Of a stretch of 24,727 nt of DNA, positions 14,261 through 21,751 are shown piece by piece. The first letter of the stretch is position 1. The number at the start of each line of letters is the position of its first letter. The notes beneath the pieces are model-generated. The model ran no database searches. It saw only the letters and a program-made list of their open reading frames with translations, and was not told the DNA's origin. The position numbers and the translations under genes were made by a program. The DNA comes from Methanoculleus sp. UBA374 (GTDB lineage: Archaea; Halobacteriota; Methanomicrobia; Methanomicrobiales; Methanoculleaceae), in NCBI GenBank assembly GCA_002508705.1, contig DAYL01000012.1, positions 45,743-70,469 on the forward strand. The letters run 5' to 3'.

Positions 14261-14449
14261 TCAGAGCCCGAGCCTGTCGAGGGGAGACGCAAACGGGGAA
14301 AATTGACTCTTCTTCGCGAGGCAGACCGGACAGACCCAGTCGTCGGGAAGGTCTTCAAACGCGGTTCCCGGCGGAGCACCGGCATCCCCGGTCTTCGGGT
14401 CGTAGATATGGCCGCACACCGAGCAGCGGTATTTCTGCATGGACGTCAT
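14261..14449 (-). CDS. Rubredoxin
   Basis: A 62-residue one-iron electron carrier. The two knuckles C-S-V-C-G and C-P-V-C-L place four cysteines around one iron. The intervening sequence ([20 protein letters not shown], then [10 protein letters not shown]) is the standard rubredoxin core, with a short extra C-terminal tail. In anaerobes rubredoxin feeds electrons to oxygen- and superoxide-detoxifying enzymes such as rubrerythrin or flavodiiron proteins; none of these is in the window. ATG 14449 is chosen because the TATA box centre is about 25 bases upstream. A second ATG at 14440 is the more usual rubredoxin start. Confidence 0.95.
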   Translation of the reverse strand: MTSMQKYRCSVCGHIYDPKTGDAGAPPGTAFEDLPDDWVCPVCLAKKSQFSPFASPLDRLGL

Positions 14450-14468
14450 TGGTGGAGAGTGGTCCGGC

Positions 14469-14479
14469 TATATATTTAA
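14469..14479 (-). promoter_or_regulatory. TATA box of rubredoxin
   Basis: The minus strand reads TTAAATATATA, centred about 25 bases before ATG 14449, predicting a leaderless message. Confidence 0.6.
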
Positions 14480-14506
14480 CTTGTGGGGTGAAGGGGGCGG
14501 CCCCCT

Positions 14507-14892
14507 CTATTCCACAATAAAATCGCCGTTCATTGAGGGGTGCACGTCGCATCGGAAGAAGTAGGTTCCCGAAGTTCCGGGTGCCGTGAAGGCGTAGGCG
14601 GCCCGCGCCGGGCCGGTGACGATCTCGCCGACATAAATCGGGGTCGTCGCCGAGGAATCGGTATAGACCGAAACGTTGTGCGGGACGCCCTCATCCCGGT
14701 TCTCGAAGATTATCGCCACTCTTGCACCCGCCGGGACGGTGATCGTGCCTGCATTGAAAGCCATGTTCTCAGCCGCGATCTCAACGGTCACATCCCGGCC
14801 CCCGGCGACGCGGGGCTGAGCGGGGGTCACCTCCGGGGTCACGCCCCCACCCCCGCGACTGAAGCCATGATGGTTACGGTTACTCGTGCCAT
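14507..14892 (-). CDS. Secreted cupredoxin-domain protein; signal peptide out of frame
   Basis: The intact frame encodes a type I copper-binding domain of about 92 residues. It includes PHNV with the first His, and C-D-V-H-P-S-M with the Cys, His and Met ligands. It is about 78% identical (72 of 92 by hand alignment) to the last domain of the neighbouring sugar dehydrogenase. The frame has no credible start of its own. A leaderless ATG at 14892, 28 bases after the TATA-like CCTTTATG, begins MARVTVTIMASVAGVGA, a plausible signal peptide, but runs into TGA. One extra G in either G run opposite 14844-14854 would join it to the cupredoxin frame. As given, the gene is disrupted; this may be a sequencing undercall. 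Confidence 0.75.
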
Positions 14893-14916
14893 GAGTCTCA
14901 CCGGGTAACCGGGCGG

Positions 14917-14924
14917 CATAAAGG
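14917..14924 (-). promoter_or_regulatory. TATA-like box of the free cupredoxin gene
   Basis: The minus strand reads CCTTTATG, centred about 28 bases before ATG 14892. This supports 14892 as the true start, in the shifted frame. Confidence 0.45.
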
Positions 14925-14999
14925 TTACCCCCGGCCACACCTGAGTGTCCGGAGTGAACGGCGTGTTTCTCCTCCTCCACACAAGCGCTGACCGATCTC

Positions 15000-15006
15000 A
15001 AAAAAA
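15000..15006 (-). terminator. T7 terminator after the sugar dehydrogenase gene
   Basis: Seven T on the minus strand begin 14 bases after the stop at 15020. Confidence 0.5.
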
Positions 15007-15019
15007 GGCGGGGGTTGAC

Positions 15020-16951
15020 CTACGTCACGACGAACTCCCCGTTCATCGAGGGGTGCACGTCGCACCGGAAGTAGTAGGTCCCGGGCTCCGACGGCGCCGT
15101 GAAGGTGTAGGCGGTCTCGGCCGGGCCGGTGACGATCTCGCCGACATAGATCGGCGTCGTTGCCGAGGAGTCGGTGTAGACCGCGACGTTGTGCGGGACG
15201 CCCTCATCCCGGTTCTCGAAGTTCATCGTCACCGCCGCACCCGCCGGGACGGTGACCGTGCTCGTATCGAAGGCCATGTTGTCGGCCGCGATCTCGACGG
15301 TCGCGCCCTGGCCCCCGGCGGCGGGGGCCGTTGCGGTCGGTGTCACGGTTGCCGTCGGGGCCGTTTCGTTCGCCGGGACAAGCCTCCAGACTCTCCCGGT
15401 AGTGCTGGACGCATCCGGGCCGCCGTCTTCAGTCGTGAGCGCGTAGACCTCCGAATCTTCATCGACGCCAAACCCGAGGAGGAAGGCATCCACGGTCCCC
15501 GCAGGCGTTCCGGTCACGTTGAGCCTCGTCAGGCGCCACATCGCAAGGCTGTCGGGCGTCAGGTTCCCGGCGGAGTCGGGGAAGGCCGATGCGTTCCAGT
15601 CCTCCGGGGGCGTCGCGGCAAGCAGGGTCGCGCTCCCGGTTGCAAAATTGCTGCTCCAGTAGCCGAGGATGTAGCGCCCTGCAAGATCCGGAAGAGCCGT
15701 GCCGTTGTAGATGCCGCCGCCGACGAAGACGATGCCCAGGTCATGTCCGCCCTCGATGATGGGGCCGATCAGGGGGTCGCCGGAGGAGCCGTTCTCCGGG
15801 CAGGTCGCCGGGGGTGTGCGGGGGTTCTCCGGGTCGAAGCAGTGGGTCCCCTCCATGAGACGCCAGCCGTAGTTGCCGCCCCCCGCGACGATGTCCACCT
15901 CCTCAAAGAGGTCCTGGCCAGCGTCGGCCACGTAAGGATTACCGTCGGCGTCAAACGAGAGGTAGGCGGGGTTCCGAAGACCGTAGGCGTAGATCTCGGG
16001 CGGGATGCTGCTGTTCTCAACGAACGGGTTATCCTCCGGGACCCCGTAGAGCGTCCCGGCCTGCGTCGTCCAGGTGGCGTTTTCCAGCGGCCCCGTTACG
16101 TTCCCGGCGGTGACGTTGTCCACGTCGATCCGGAGCACCTTGCCGTAGACCTTCGTGAGGTCCTGGGCGTTCCCGACGCCGGGGGTGTGGCCGGTCCCGT
16201 TGTCGTTGGCTTCGCCGCCGTCCCCGAGCGGCAGGTAGAGGTAGCCGTCACGGGGGCTGAAAGCAATGCTCCCGCCGTTGTGATTGAACTGCGGTTTGTC
16301 GATCTCCATCAGGACTTTTTCTGAGGTCATGTTGACCCGGTCGGGGTTCTCGGGGTCAACCTCAAACTCCACAAGGCGGTTCGTGCAATTCCAGTCTTCA
16401 GGGGCCCCCTCACGCAGGGGTGCGCTGTAGAACGCAAAAACCCGCCCGTTCTCCCGGAAGTCGGGGTGGAAGGCTATCGAGAGGAGGCCGCGCTCATCGA
16501 ACGACGGGTTAAGGTCGACCAGGCGGTCCCGGACGTCCAGGAACGGCTCCTCTTTGCGGGTGCCGTTCTCATCGATGATCGAGACCGTCCCCACCTGGTC
16601 GACGACAAAGAGCCTGCCTGTTCCGTCGCCGGCGGTCGTGAGCATCACCGGCGAGACAAACCCATCGGCTACGGGCTCAAGGCTCACGTTAATCGTCTCG
16701 TTCTCCCCGGCGAACCGGGTAAAAGAAGCGTTGTTCCGGTACTCCGCCGCATACGACGACCCCGCGTTCGTCAGGTTCTCTGCGGGGGCGGTTGTGTTCA
16801 CCGCTCCCGGAGCCGTCAGGTTCTGCGGCACGGCGGGAGCGGCGGTCTCGGCGACATCGGTTCCAGCACCCGGGTAGACCTGAGCCCCGGCGGAGACCGC
16901 CAGGGCGAGGATCACAAGGACGGATGTTATGACTACGGCTGCTCGCGTCAT
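15020..16951 (-). CDS. PQQ-type sugar dehydrogenase with C-terminal cupredoxin domain
   Basis: A 643-residue exported protein. A signal peptide covers about residues 1-24, followed by a Thr/Ala/Asn-rich linker with sequons. The soluble glucose/sorbosone dehydrogenase six-bladed propeller spans about residues 70-510, with VSPVMLTTAGDGTGRLFVVD, HNGGSIAFSPRDGYLYLPLG and YAYGLRNPAYLSFD followed by DAGQD. A Thr/Pro/Ala linker leads to a cupredoxin domain (about 550-643) with PHNV and CDVHPSM copper ligands. The fold suggests sugar oxidation coupled to a copper electron carrier, but many archaeal members have no proven cofactor and methanogens are not known to make PQQ. ATG 16951 is chosen because the TATA centre is 27 bases upstream. 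An in-frame GTG at 16969 is disfavoured. Confidence 0.88.
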   Translation of the reverse strand: MTRAAVVITSVLVILALAVSAGAQVYPGAGTDVAETAAPAVPQNLTAPGAVNTTAPAENLTNAGSSYAAEYRNNASFTRFAGENETINVSLEPVADGFVSPVMLTTAGDGTGRLFVVDQVGTVSIIDENGTRKEEPFLDVRDRLVDLNPSFDERGLLSIAFHPDFRENGRVFAFYSAPLREGAPEDWNCTNRLVEFEVDPENPDRVNMTSEKVLMEIDKPQFNHNGGSIAFSPRDGYLYLPLGDGGEANDNGTGHTPGVGNAQDLTKVYGKVLRIDVDNVTAGNVTGPLENATWTTQAGTLYGVPEDNPFVENSSIPPEIYAYGLRNPAYLSFDADGNPYVADAGQDLFEEVDIVAGGGNYGWRLMEGTHCFDPENPRTPPATCPENGSSGDPLIGPIIEGGHDLGIVFVGGGIYNGTALPDLAGRYILGYWSSNFATGSATLLAATPPEDWNASAFPDSAGNLTPDSLAMWRLTRLNVTGTPAGTVDAFLLGFGVDEDSEVYALTTEDGGPDASSTTGRVWRLVPANETAPTATVTPTATAPAAGGQGATVEIAADNMAFDTSTVTVPAGAAVTMNFENRDEGVPHNVAVYTDSSATTPIYVGEIVTGPAETAYTFTAPSEPGTYYFRCDVHPSMNGEFVVT

Positions 16952-16973
16952 GCACCCACCCTGTTGCACGGTG

Positions 16974-16982
16974 ATTATAAAT
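16974..16982 (-). promoter_or_regulatory. TATA box of the sugar dehydrogenase gene
   Basis: The minus strand reads ATTTATAAT, centred 27 bases before ATG 16951. It overlaps the last codons of the upstream YYY gene. Confidence 0.55.
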
Positions 16983-18990
16983 GTAACCCTGCCCGCTCAT
17001 AGATCCGGACGCCGTCCCGGTCGTAGATCACGACGAGCCCCCGGTCCGGCAGCCGGACGTCATACCGCTCGCGCTCGGGCTCGCCGACGTAAAGGAGCGT
17101 CGCGTTGTACTTCTCCATGAGCGCGAGGGCCTCCCGAGGATTCTCATAGATCGCCCGGATGTCCGCCGGGCGCTCGGTGTACCACGCACCGTTCCCCCGC
17201 CAGGTCAATTCGTGGCTGATCTGGCCGAGGACCGCCGGGATGCCGGTGAAGGACGAAACCCGCGAGTAGTAGTTATAGTCCCCGTTCTCCGCCTCCACAA
17301 GCCGGTGATCGCCGCCAAGTGTCCGGAGATAGTCGATCGCCGCGGCCTCCCCCGGGCGCGCGGCGTCGAGGTATGCGAGCCCGTCCAGGGTGTGGTAACT
17401 CTCGGGGGGATACTCGATCCCGAGGAGACCGCGGCCGATGTCGACGTTGAGAACGACCGGGGCGGCGATGAGGGCGGCCGCCGCCCCGATCGCAAGCCAT
17501 CGGGGGGCCGATACCGGCAACCGGGCGGAAAGCCACCGGCCGGCGATGAGAAGAGAGCCGGTGCCGAGCAGGACCCAGGCGTCGAAGTAGAACTTGAAGA
17601 TGGTGTTGAACCGGCTGTAGTCCCCGCCGAGCATCTCCCGGAAGAAGAAGACCTCACAGAATGCAAGCACCGAAAGACCGGCGATGCAGAGGAGGTCTCC
17701 GAACGAGCGCTCTTTCCGGAGGAGGAGATAGGCGAGCGGCACCAAGACGATCCCGAGGGCGACGTAACCGGTGAGAAGGAACGGTATGGCGACAGCGGCG
17801 AGGAGCGGGAACCGTCGGATATCCCGGGCGACGGCGGCATAGACGATTGCGAGGAACCCGCCCCAGATCGCGAGGAAGACGAGCGGGTCGGTGGGAGGGA
17901 ACCCCGCGCCGATCCCGCCGACCCCCGCAGGTTCAAGGCGCAGGTAGTAGGGGAGGTAGATCGCGAAGGCTATCGCCGGGACGGCCACGGCGGCCGCGAA
18001 CGTGGAAGTGTCCCGCTCCCGGGCCCAGAGCAGGAGGAGGAAGACGGCGACGGCCGGCCCGTAGACGAGGGCGTCCCAGGAGTTTAAGGGCGGCATCGAG
18101 CCGACGCTCAGTCCGAGGAGGAGGAGGAGGACGCCACGACCCCGGGCGTCGAGCCCGCTCCACCGGCACCACGTAAACCCGAGGAGGAAGAGGAGGAAGA
18201 CCTGGTTGAAGACGGCCATTTCGAAGGCGTGGACGTTTCCGAGAAAGAGGGAGAAGACCGGGAACTCGAACCGGGCGCCCGGGACAATCCAGTTGGTATC
18301 CTGGAATGCGCCGTAGATATCCCCTCCCGCCGCGAGGAACCAGGGGACCGACGGCGGGACAAGGAGGAGGACCGCGAGGGGGAGCCACTTCCACCGCCGG
18401 AGGAGGAGGCGACCGAGGGCATAGAGTGTCACGAACGCCGTCCCGTAGACGGTTCCCGGAACCAGGTTGAAGGCCACCTCCGACGGAATGCCGGTGACGA
18501 CCGCAAGACACCCCATCAGCCAGTGGCCGAGGTAGTAGTAGACGGTGAGACGGCCCCCCGCAAACCAGGGGTCGAGCGGCGGCACCACGGGCTCCCGGAT
18601 CACGCTCGCAAGGAAGGCGTGGTTCATGTACTGCTCGCTGAAGTAGCCGATGGGCGGGTTCGTGAACCGGACGGCAAGCGCGAATAAGAAGCCGGTCAGG
18701 AAGACCGCGTCCCAGGTTAAAAGATTTCGGATCTCACGAATCCGGTAATCGCCCCGCCGGATGCCGTAGACCCCGAGGCCCAGAAAGACGAGGAGGGCAA
18801 GGGCGACCGGGACGCGGAGAATGCCGCAGTACCAGGTCGCGAGGGCGAAGAGGAGGAGGGAGGCCGGGTATGCCGCAGGGTAGGCGTAATCCCCGAGGGC
18901 CGGGCGGAGGCGGGGCCAGAGGGCGAGCTGGAGACCTTTGAGGAGACCGGACCAGAGGAGGACGGAGAACGCCTGCAGGAGGATGTCCAC
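16975..18990 (-). CDS. DUF2298/YYY-family polytopic membrane protein
   Basis: A 671-residue membrane protein with about a dozen or more hydrophobic segments. The YYY hallmark is present in LTVYYYLGHWLMGCLAVVTG, preceded by the RFTNPPIGYFSEQYMNHAFL motif, as in the DUF2298 family of archaea and Chloroflexi. These proteins resemble lipid-linked glycosyltransferases (GT-C-like architecture) with a first luminal loop rich in acidic and aromatic residues. A role in surface glycan transfer is an inference. The C-terminal soluble part (about 560-671) contains GGDHRLVEAENGDYNYYSRV and a conserved GLVVIYDRDGVRIYERAGL end. The start is a GTG whose TATA centre is 25 bases upstream. It ends 24 bases before the sugar dehydrogenase start. 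Confidence 0.88.
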   Translation of the reverse strand: MDILLQAFSVLLWSGLLKGLQLALWPRLRPALGDYAYPAAYPASLLLFALATWYCGILRVPVALALLVFLGLGVYGIRRGDYRIREIRNLLTWDAVFLTGFLFALAVRFTNPPIGYFSEQYMNHAFLASVIREPVVPPLDPWFAGGRLTVYYYLGHWLMGCLAVVTGIPSEVAFNLVPGTVYGTAFVTLYALGRLLLRRWKWLPLAVLLLVPPSVPWFLAAGGDIYGAFQDTNWIVPGARFEFPVFSLFLGNVHAFEMAVFNQVFLLFLLGFTWCRWSGLDARGRGVLLLLLGLSVGSMPPLNSWDALVYGPAVAVFLLLLWARERDTSTFAAAVAVPAIAFAIYLPYYLRLEPAGVGGIGAGFPPTDPLVFLAIWGGFLAIVYAAVARDIRRFPLLAAVAIPFLLTGYVALGIVLVPLAYLLLRKERSFGDLLCIAGLSVLAFCEVFFFREMLGGDYSRFNTIFKFYFDAWVLLGTGSLLIAGRWLSARLPVSAPRWLAIGAAAALIAAPVVLNVDIGRGLLGIEYPPESYHTLDGLAYLDAARPGEAAAIDYLRTLGGDHRLVEAENGDYNYYSRVSSFTGIPAVLGQISHELTWRGNGAWYTERPADIRAIYENPREALALMEKYNATLLYVGEPERERYDVRLPDRGLVVIYDRDGVRIYERAGLHL

Positions 18991-19010
18991 ACCCTGCTAT
19001 GGGAAGGATG

Positions 19011-19019
19011 GGTATATGC
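19011..19019 (-). promoter_or_regulatory. TATA box of the YYY-family gene
   Basis: The minus strand reads GCATATACC, centred about 25 bases before GTG 18990. Confidence 0.5.
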
Positions 19020-19288
19020 CCTTTTATATCCGCCCCGCGGCGAGCCGGGGGCATGTATAACGCGACGAGGAGGAGAAGCACAGGAAGCCCGTGGCGCGGT
19101 CGGCGTCCTTCTTCCCCGGCGGGAGACCGAACCCGGGTTCTCGGGGTCGGAGACGAGAGGCAGCCCCGGAACACCCCGGAGACTTCAGCAACAGTGCGTC
19201 TCCGCTCCTCTCTGTGGACAGGGAGTTGTGCCGTCCATGGACAGATCGGCGGGCAGATTTTGAATACCAATCCCGGCCAGTGAAGTAC
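19020..19288. other. Divergent intergenic stretch with no supported gene
   Basis: These 269 bases lie between the two divergent promoters. Frames on both strands are rich in Arg, Pro and Ser, with no good start, ribosome binding site or family match. I see promoters at both edges and nothing else. Confidence 0.5.
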
Positions 19289-19289
19289 C

Positions 19290-19297
19290 TTATATAC
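19290..19297 (+). promoter_or_regulatory. TATA box of the CxxC protein gene
   Basis: TTATATAC is centred about 24 bases before GTG 19317 and 42 before ATG 19335. The spacing favours initiation at or just after the GTG. Confidence 0.5.
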
Positions 19298-19316
19298 CAT
19301 CCACCCGTATTCTTAC

Positions 19317-19529
19317 GTGCAGTGTTCTATCTGCATGAGCAATCCGATGGATTATAACAGAGGTAACAGAAATTTCGGTGGTCCGAGGAACTTCGGCGGC
19401 CCCCGTGAAATGACGAAGACTATTTGTTCAGACTGTGGGAAGGAGTGCGAAGTCCCCTTCAAGCCGACCGAAGGCAGGCCCGTGTATTGCCAGGACTGCC
19501 TGCCGAAGCACAGAAAACCCCGGTTCTAA
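19317..19529 (+). CDS. Small CxxC-x17-CxxC zinc-ribbon-like protein
   Basis: A protein of 70 residues with a Gly/Asn/Arg-rich N-terminal half containing a repeated NFGGPR, then a zinc-binding module. ICSDCGKECEVPFKPTEG leads to a second knuckle CQDC and the end LPKHRKPRF. The two CxxC pairs are 17 residues apart, which is the family signature (TIGR04272-type, from memory). RG-rich flexible segments plus a zinc knuckle suggest nucleic-acid or ribosome association, but the role is not known. The start is uncertain. GTG 19317 fits a leaderless message and adds an extra CSIC pair at the N-terminus. ATG 19335 and ATG 19347 are alternatives with no clear ribosome binding site. Confidence 0.82.
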   Translation: MQCSICMSNPMDYNRGNRNFGGPRNFGGPREMTKTICSDCGKECEVPFKPTEGRPVYCQDCLPKHRKPRF

Positions 19530-19544
19530 ACCAACTATAATCTC

Positions 19545-19550
19545 TTTTTT
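19545..19550 (+). terminator. T6 terminator after the CxxC gene
   Basis: Six T begin 16 bases after the stop at 19529. Confidence 0.45.
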
Positions 19551-19586
19551 CGGAATGATGGGTCCACAGAGCGGAGCGGGTCCCAG

Positions 19587-19592
19587 AAAAAA
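19587..19592 (-). terminator. T6 terminator after the MinD-type ATPase pair
   Basis: The minus strand has six T starting 10 bases after the stop at 19602, ending the NifX-MinD cluster transcript. Confidence 0.45.
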
Positions 19593-19601
19593 GGAGCTGG
19601 C

Positions 19602-20471
19602 TCATGAAAGCCCGAGTTCGATGAAGAGATTGTCGCGGAGGGCCCGGAGAGCCTTTGCCGCCGGTGAATCGATCCGGGTCGCCGGCCGGCCGCTCCGCAC
19701 CGCCGCGACAACTTCCGGGTCGAACGGGATCTTTCCTGTCGTCGGGATGCCCTCCTCCGCACAGTAGTCCTCGATCCTCGTGCAGAACTCGTCCGCAAGG
19801 TCGAAACGGTTGATGACGACGAAGATCTGGACGTTGAACCGACGACAGACCGTCACCAGCCGCCGGAGGTCGTGGAGCGCCGAGATTCCCGGCTCCGTAA
19901 CGATGAGGACCGCATCCATGTCCCCGACCGTCGCGATCAGCGGGCACCCGATCCCCGGCGGGCCGTCGGCGATGAGCAGGTCCGCGCCGCTGGCAAGTTT
20001 CAGGGCCCGCTTCTTCACCTCGGTGACGAGCAGGCCTGAGTTTCCGGAGCCCGGGAAGAGCCGGGCGTGAACGAGGACCCCCCGATCCGTCGTCGAGGTG
20101 TAGATCTCGCCGGAGATGCGCGGCTCCATCCGGACTGCCCCCATGGGGCAGACGTAGGTGCAGAGACCGCAGCCTTCGCAGTGCAGGGCGTCCACCGTCC
20201 AGGCATCGTCCCGGCGGACGAACGCCTCGAACCGGCAGCGGTCCGCGCAAATCCCGCAGTCATGGCACCGTTCGAGGTCGATCCGGGCTGTCGCGAGCCC
20301 CCGGAACTCCGTCGTGGTGAGCCGCCGGGGCGAGAACAGAAATTCCAGGTTCGCGGCGTCCACGTCGCAGTCGGCGAGGACCTGCGGCACTCCACTCAGG
20401 TCCGCGAGCGCCGCCGTCACCATCGTCTTCCCCGTCCCCCCCTTGCCGCTCGCGACCGCGAGCCGGATCAT
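19602..20471 (-). CDS. MinD/Mrp-type P-loop ATPase with two 4Fe-4S motifs (second of pair)
   Basis: A 289-residue cytoplasmic ATPase. The deviant Walker A SGKGGTGKT is at residues 8-16, and the switch-like DCDVDAANL follows near 34-42. An inserted ferredoxin module has C69-x2-C72-x2-C75-x3-C79 and C98-x2-C101-x2-C104-x3-C108. The Walker B-type segment is ADGPPGIGCP. Such ATPases are related to the Nbp35/ApbC scaffold family and are found as tandem pairs in anaerobes. A role in building or transferring an iron-sulfur or other metal cluster is inferred. ATG 20471 overlaps the stop of the upstream ATPase in an ATGA, so the two are coupled and probably form a heterodimer. A longer form to 20531 is not supported. 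Confidence 0.9.
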   Translation of the reverse strand: MIRLAVASGKGGTGKTMVTAALADLSGVPQVLADCDVDAANLEFLFSPRRLTTTEFRGLATARIDLERCHDCGICADRCRFEAFVRRDDAWTVDALHCEGCGLCTYVCPMGAVRMEPRISGEIYTSTTDRGVLVHARLFPGSGNSGLLVTEVKKRALKLASGADLLIADGPPGIGCPLIATVGDMDAVLIVTEPGISALHDLRRLVTVCRRFNVQIFVVINRFDLADEFCTRIEDYCAEEGIPTTGKIPFDPEVVAAVRSGRPATRIDSPAAKALRALRDNLFIELGLS

Positions 20472-21319
20472 GAGTCCATCTCCGCAATCCTCGCGATCCC
20501 GGCGAAGAGACCGGCGAACCGCTCCTCCCACCTGGGAAGGTCGCGGCAGATGAGCCCGCCCCTGTTCTGGACGGCGGCGATCTCCCGGGAGAACGGAATG
20601 GTCATGAGGACGGGGAGCCCGCGCTCCCGGCAGAACGCGATGGTCGCCCTATCCTCCCCGTCGCTCCGGTTGATTACGACACCGGCGGGGATGCCGACCC
20701 CCTCCGCCACCTCGGCCGCGAGACGGAGGTCGTGCAGCCCGAATGGCGTTGATTCCGTGACCAGGACACAGACATCGCTCCCTTCGAGGGTCGTGATCAC
20801 CGGGCAGGCGATTCCCGGGGCGGCGTCGTAGAGAACGAGCGGGTGTCCCCCGGCAAGCGCCTTTGCCGACCGGACGACCGCCGGGGCCTGCACCTCCCCC
20901 TCGTCTAAGATCCCGCTGATCAGGACGAGCCGGGGCAGCGGGGACGAGCACGCGACCTTCCCGACGGCGCGCCGGACTTCCCGGACGGCCCCCTCGCGGC
21001 AGACGAGGACACAGCCGCCGCAGGAGTGACAGAGTTCCGGAAAGACGAGGACACGGTCCTTGAGGACGGCAAGCGCCCCGAAGCGGCAGAACTTCCCGCA
21101 CTCACCGCAGAGTGTGCAGCGGTCGGGGTCGATCTCCGGGACCGGCGTCGTCACCGGCACGTCCTCGGCGGGGGCGGGAAAGAAGAGGCGGAGGTTCGGC
21201 TCCTCGACGTCGCAGTCGACGAGCGCCACCTCGCGGGAACGGGAGAGCACGCAGGCGAGGTTCGCCGCAACCGTGCTCTTCCCGGTTCCGCCTTTGCCGC
21301 TTGCAATCGCTATCTTCAT
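20468..21319 (-). CDS. MinD/Mrp-type P-loop ATPase with two 4Fe-4S motifs (first of pair)
   Basis: A 283-residue paralogue of the next gene with the same plan. SGKGGTGKS is at residues 7-15 and DCDVEEPNL near 35-43. Two cluster motifs have Cys68, 71, 74, 78 and Cys97, 100, 103, 107. The late ATPase motif is YDAAPGIACP. The second Lys of the deviant Walker A is kept in both paralogues, so both should hydrolyse ATP as dimers. The start at ATG 21319 is chosen because the P-loop begins right after it; the open frame further upstream overlaps the NifX-like gene in another frame. It begins 13 bases after the stop of that gene, inside the same operon. Confidence 0.9.
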   Translation of the reverse strand: MKIAIASGKGGTGKSTVAANLACVLSRSREVALVDCDVEEPNLRLFFPAPAEDVPVTTPVPEIDPDRCTLCGECGKFCRFGALAVLKDRVLVFPELCHSCGGCVLVCREGAVREVRRAVGKVACSSPLPRLVLISGILDEGEVQAPAVVRSAKALAGGHPLVLYDAAPGIACPVITTLEGSDVCVLVTESTPFGLHDLRLAAEVAEGVGIPAGVVINRSDGEDRATIAFCRERGLPVLMTIPFSREIAAVQNRGGLICRDLPRWEERFAGLFAGIARIAEMDS

Positions 21320-21332
21320 GCTCAAGCCCGCT

Positions 21333-21674
21333 TCAGGAGAGGGAGAGCGGCTGCAGGTTCCCGGCGGTGTAGTCCGCAAGGGCATCGGCCACGCTGCCGC
21401 TCCCACGGTAGGCATAGGCTTTGATTCCACCCGCTTCGAGCGCCCTGGCCGCGTTCCCGCCGATCTGACCGGTGATGAGGGCGGCCGCATCGTGTTCCGC
21501 CAGCACCTGAACCGCCCGGGGTCCGACCCCACCGGTAGCGTCGATGAGGGGGTTCTCGACCGATTTCGACTTCCCCGTCTCCGTATCGACGAAGACGAAG
21601 TAAGGGGCCCGGCCGAACCGCTGCTCGACCGGGGCATCCGTGCCCGCAGCGCGGGCTGTGATACAGACAATCAT
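21333..21674 (-). CDS. NifX/NafY-type dinitrogenase cofactor-binding domain protein
   Basis: A 113-residue single-domain protein of the NifB/NifX/VnfX cofactor-carrier family. The recognisable stretch is PVEQRFGRAPYFVFVDTETG, followed by GVGPRAVQVLAEHDAAALIT and ALEAGGIKAYAYRGSGSVAD. In nitrogen fixers such proteins hold the iron-molybdenum cofactor or its precursor. In genomes without nitrogenase they are thought to carry other clusters. ATG 21674 has GAGG seven bases upstream. It is directly followed by the MinD-type pair, which suggests the ATPases act on a cluster held by this carrier. No nitrogenase structural gene is in the window. Confidence 0.9.
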   Translation of the reverse strand: MIVCITARAAGTDAPVEQRFGRAPYFVFVDTETGKSKSVENPLIDATGGVGPRAVQVLAEHDAAALITGQIGGNAARALEAGGIKAYAYRGSGSVADALADYTAGNLQPLSLS

Positions 21675-21698
21675 GTTGGTGCCTCACGAGAATTATTA

Positions 21699-21708
21699 CT
21701 CATATGAG
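21699..21708. promoter_or_regulatory. Palindrome CTCATATGAG upstream of NifX-like gene
   Basis: A perfect ten-base palindrome 25 bases before ATG 21674, within A/T-rich promoter DNA. The core CATATG also lies before the other NifX-like gene at 22163-22168. A shared regulator is possible but unproven. Confidence 0.35.
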
Positions 21709-21751
21709 CATAATACTATGGGTGATATTACTCCTTCCCCACCAATAGTTC

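Noticed and set aside
14945..16324. Long plus-strand frame opposite the sugar dehydrogenase
   Set aside because: No hydrophobic core or motif, and it is rich in Arg, Gly and Val as an antisense shadow.
19115..19150. T-arm-like sequence GGGTTCGGTCTCC on the minus strand
   Set aside because: The flanking bases do not form a five-base T stem, and no acceptor or anticodon arm can be drawn. It is not a tRNA.
18999..19283. Plus-strand ORF in the divergent spacer before the CxxC gene
   Set aside because: It begins inside the YYY promoter, has Arg/Ser-rich composition and no ribosome site.
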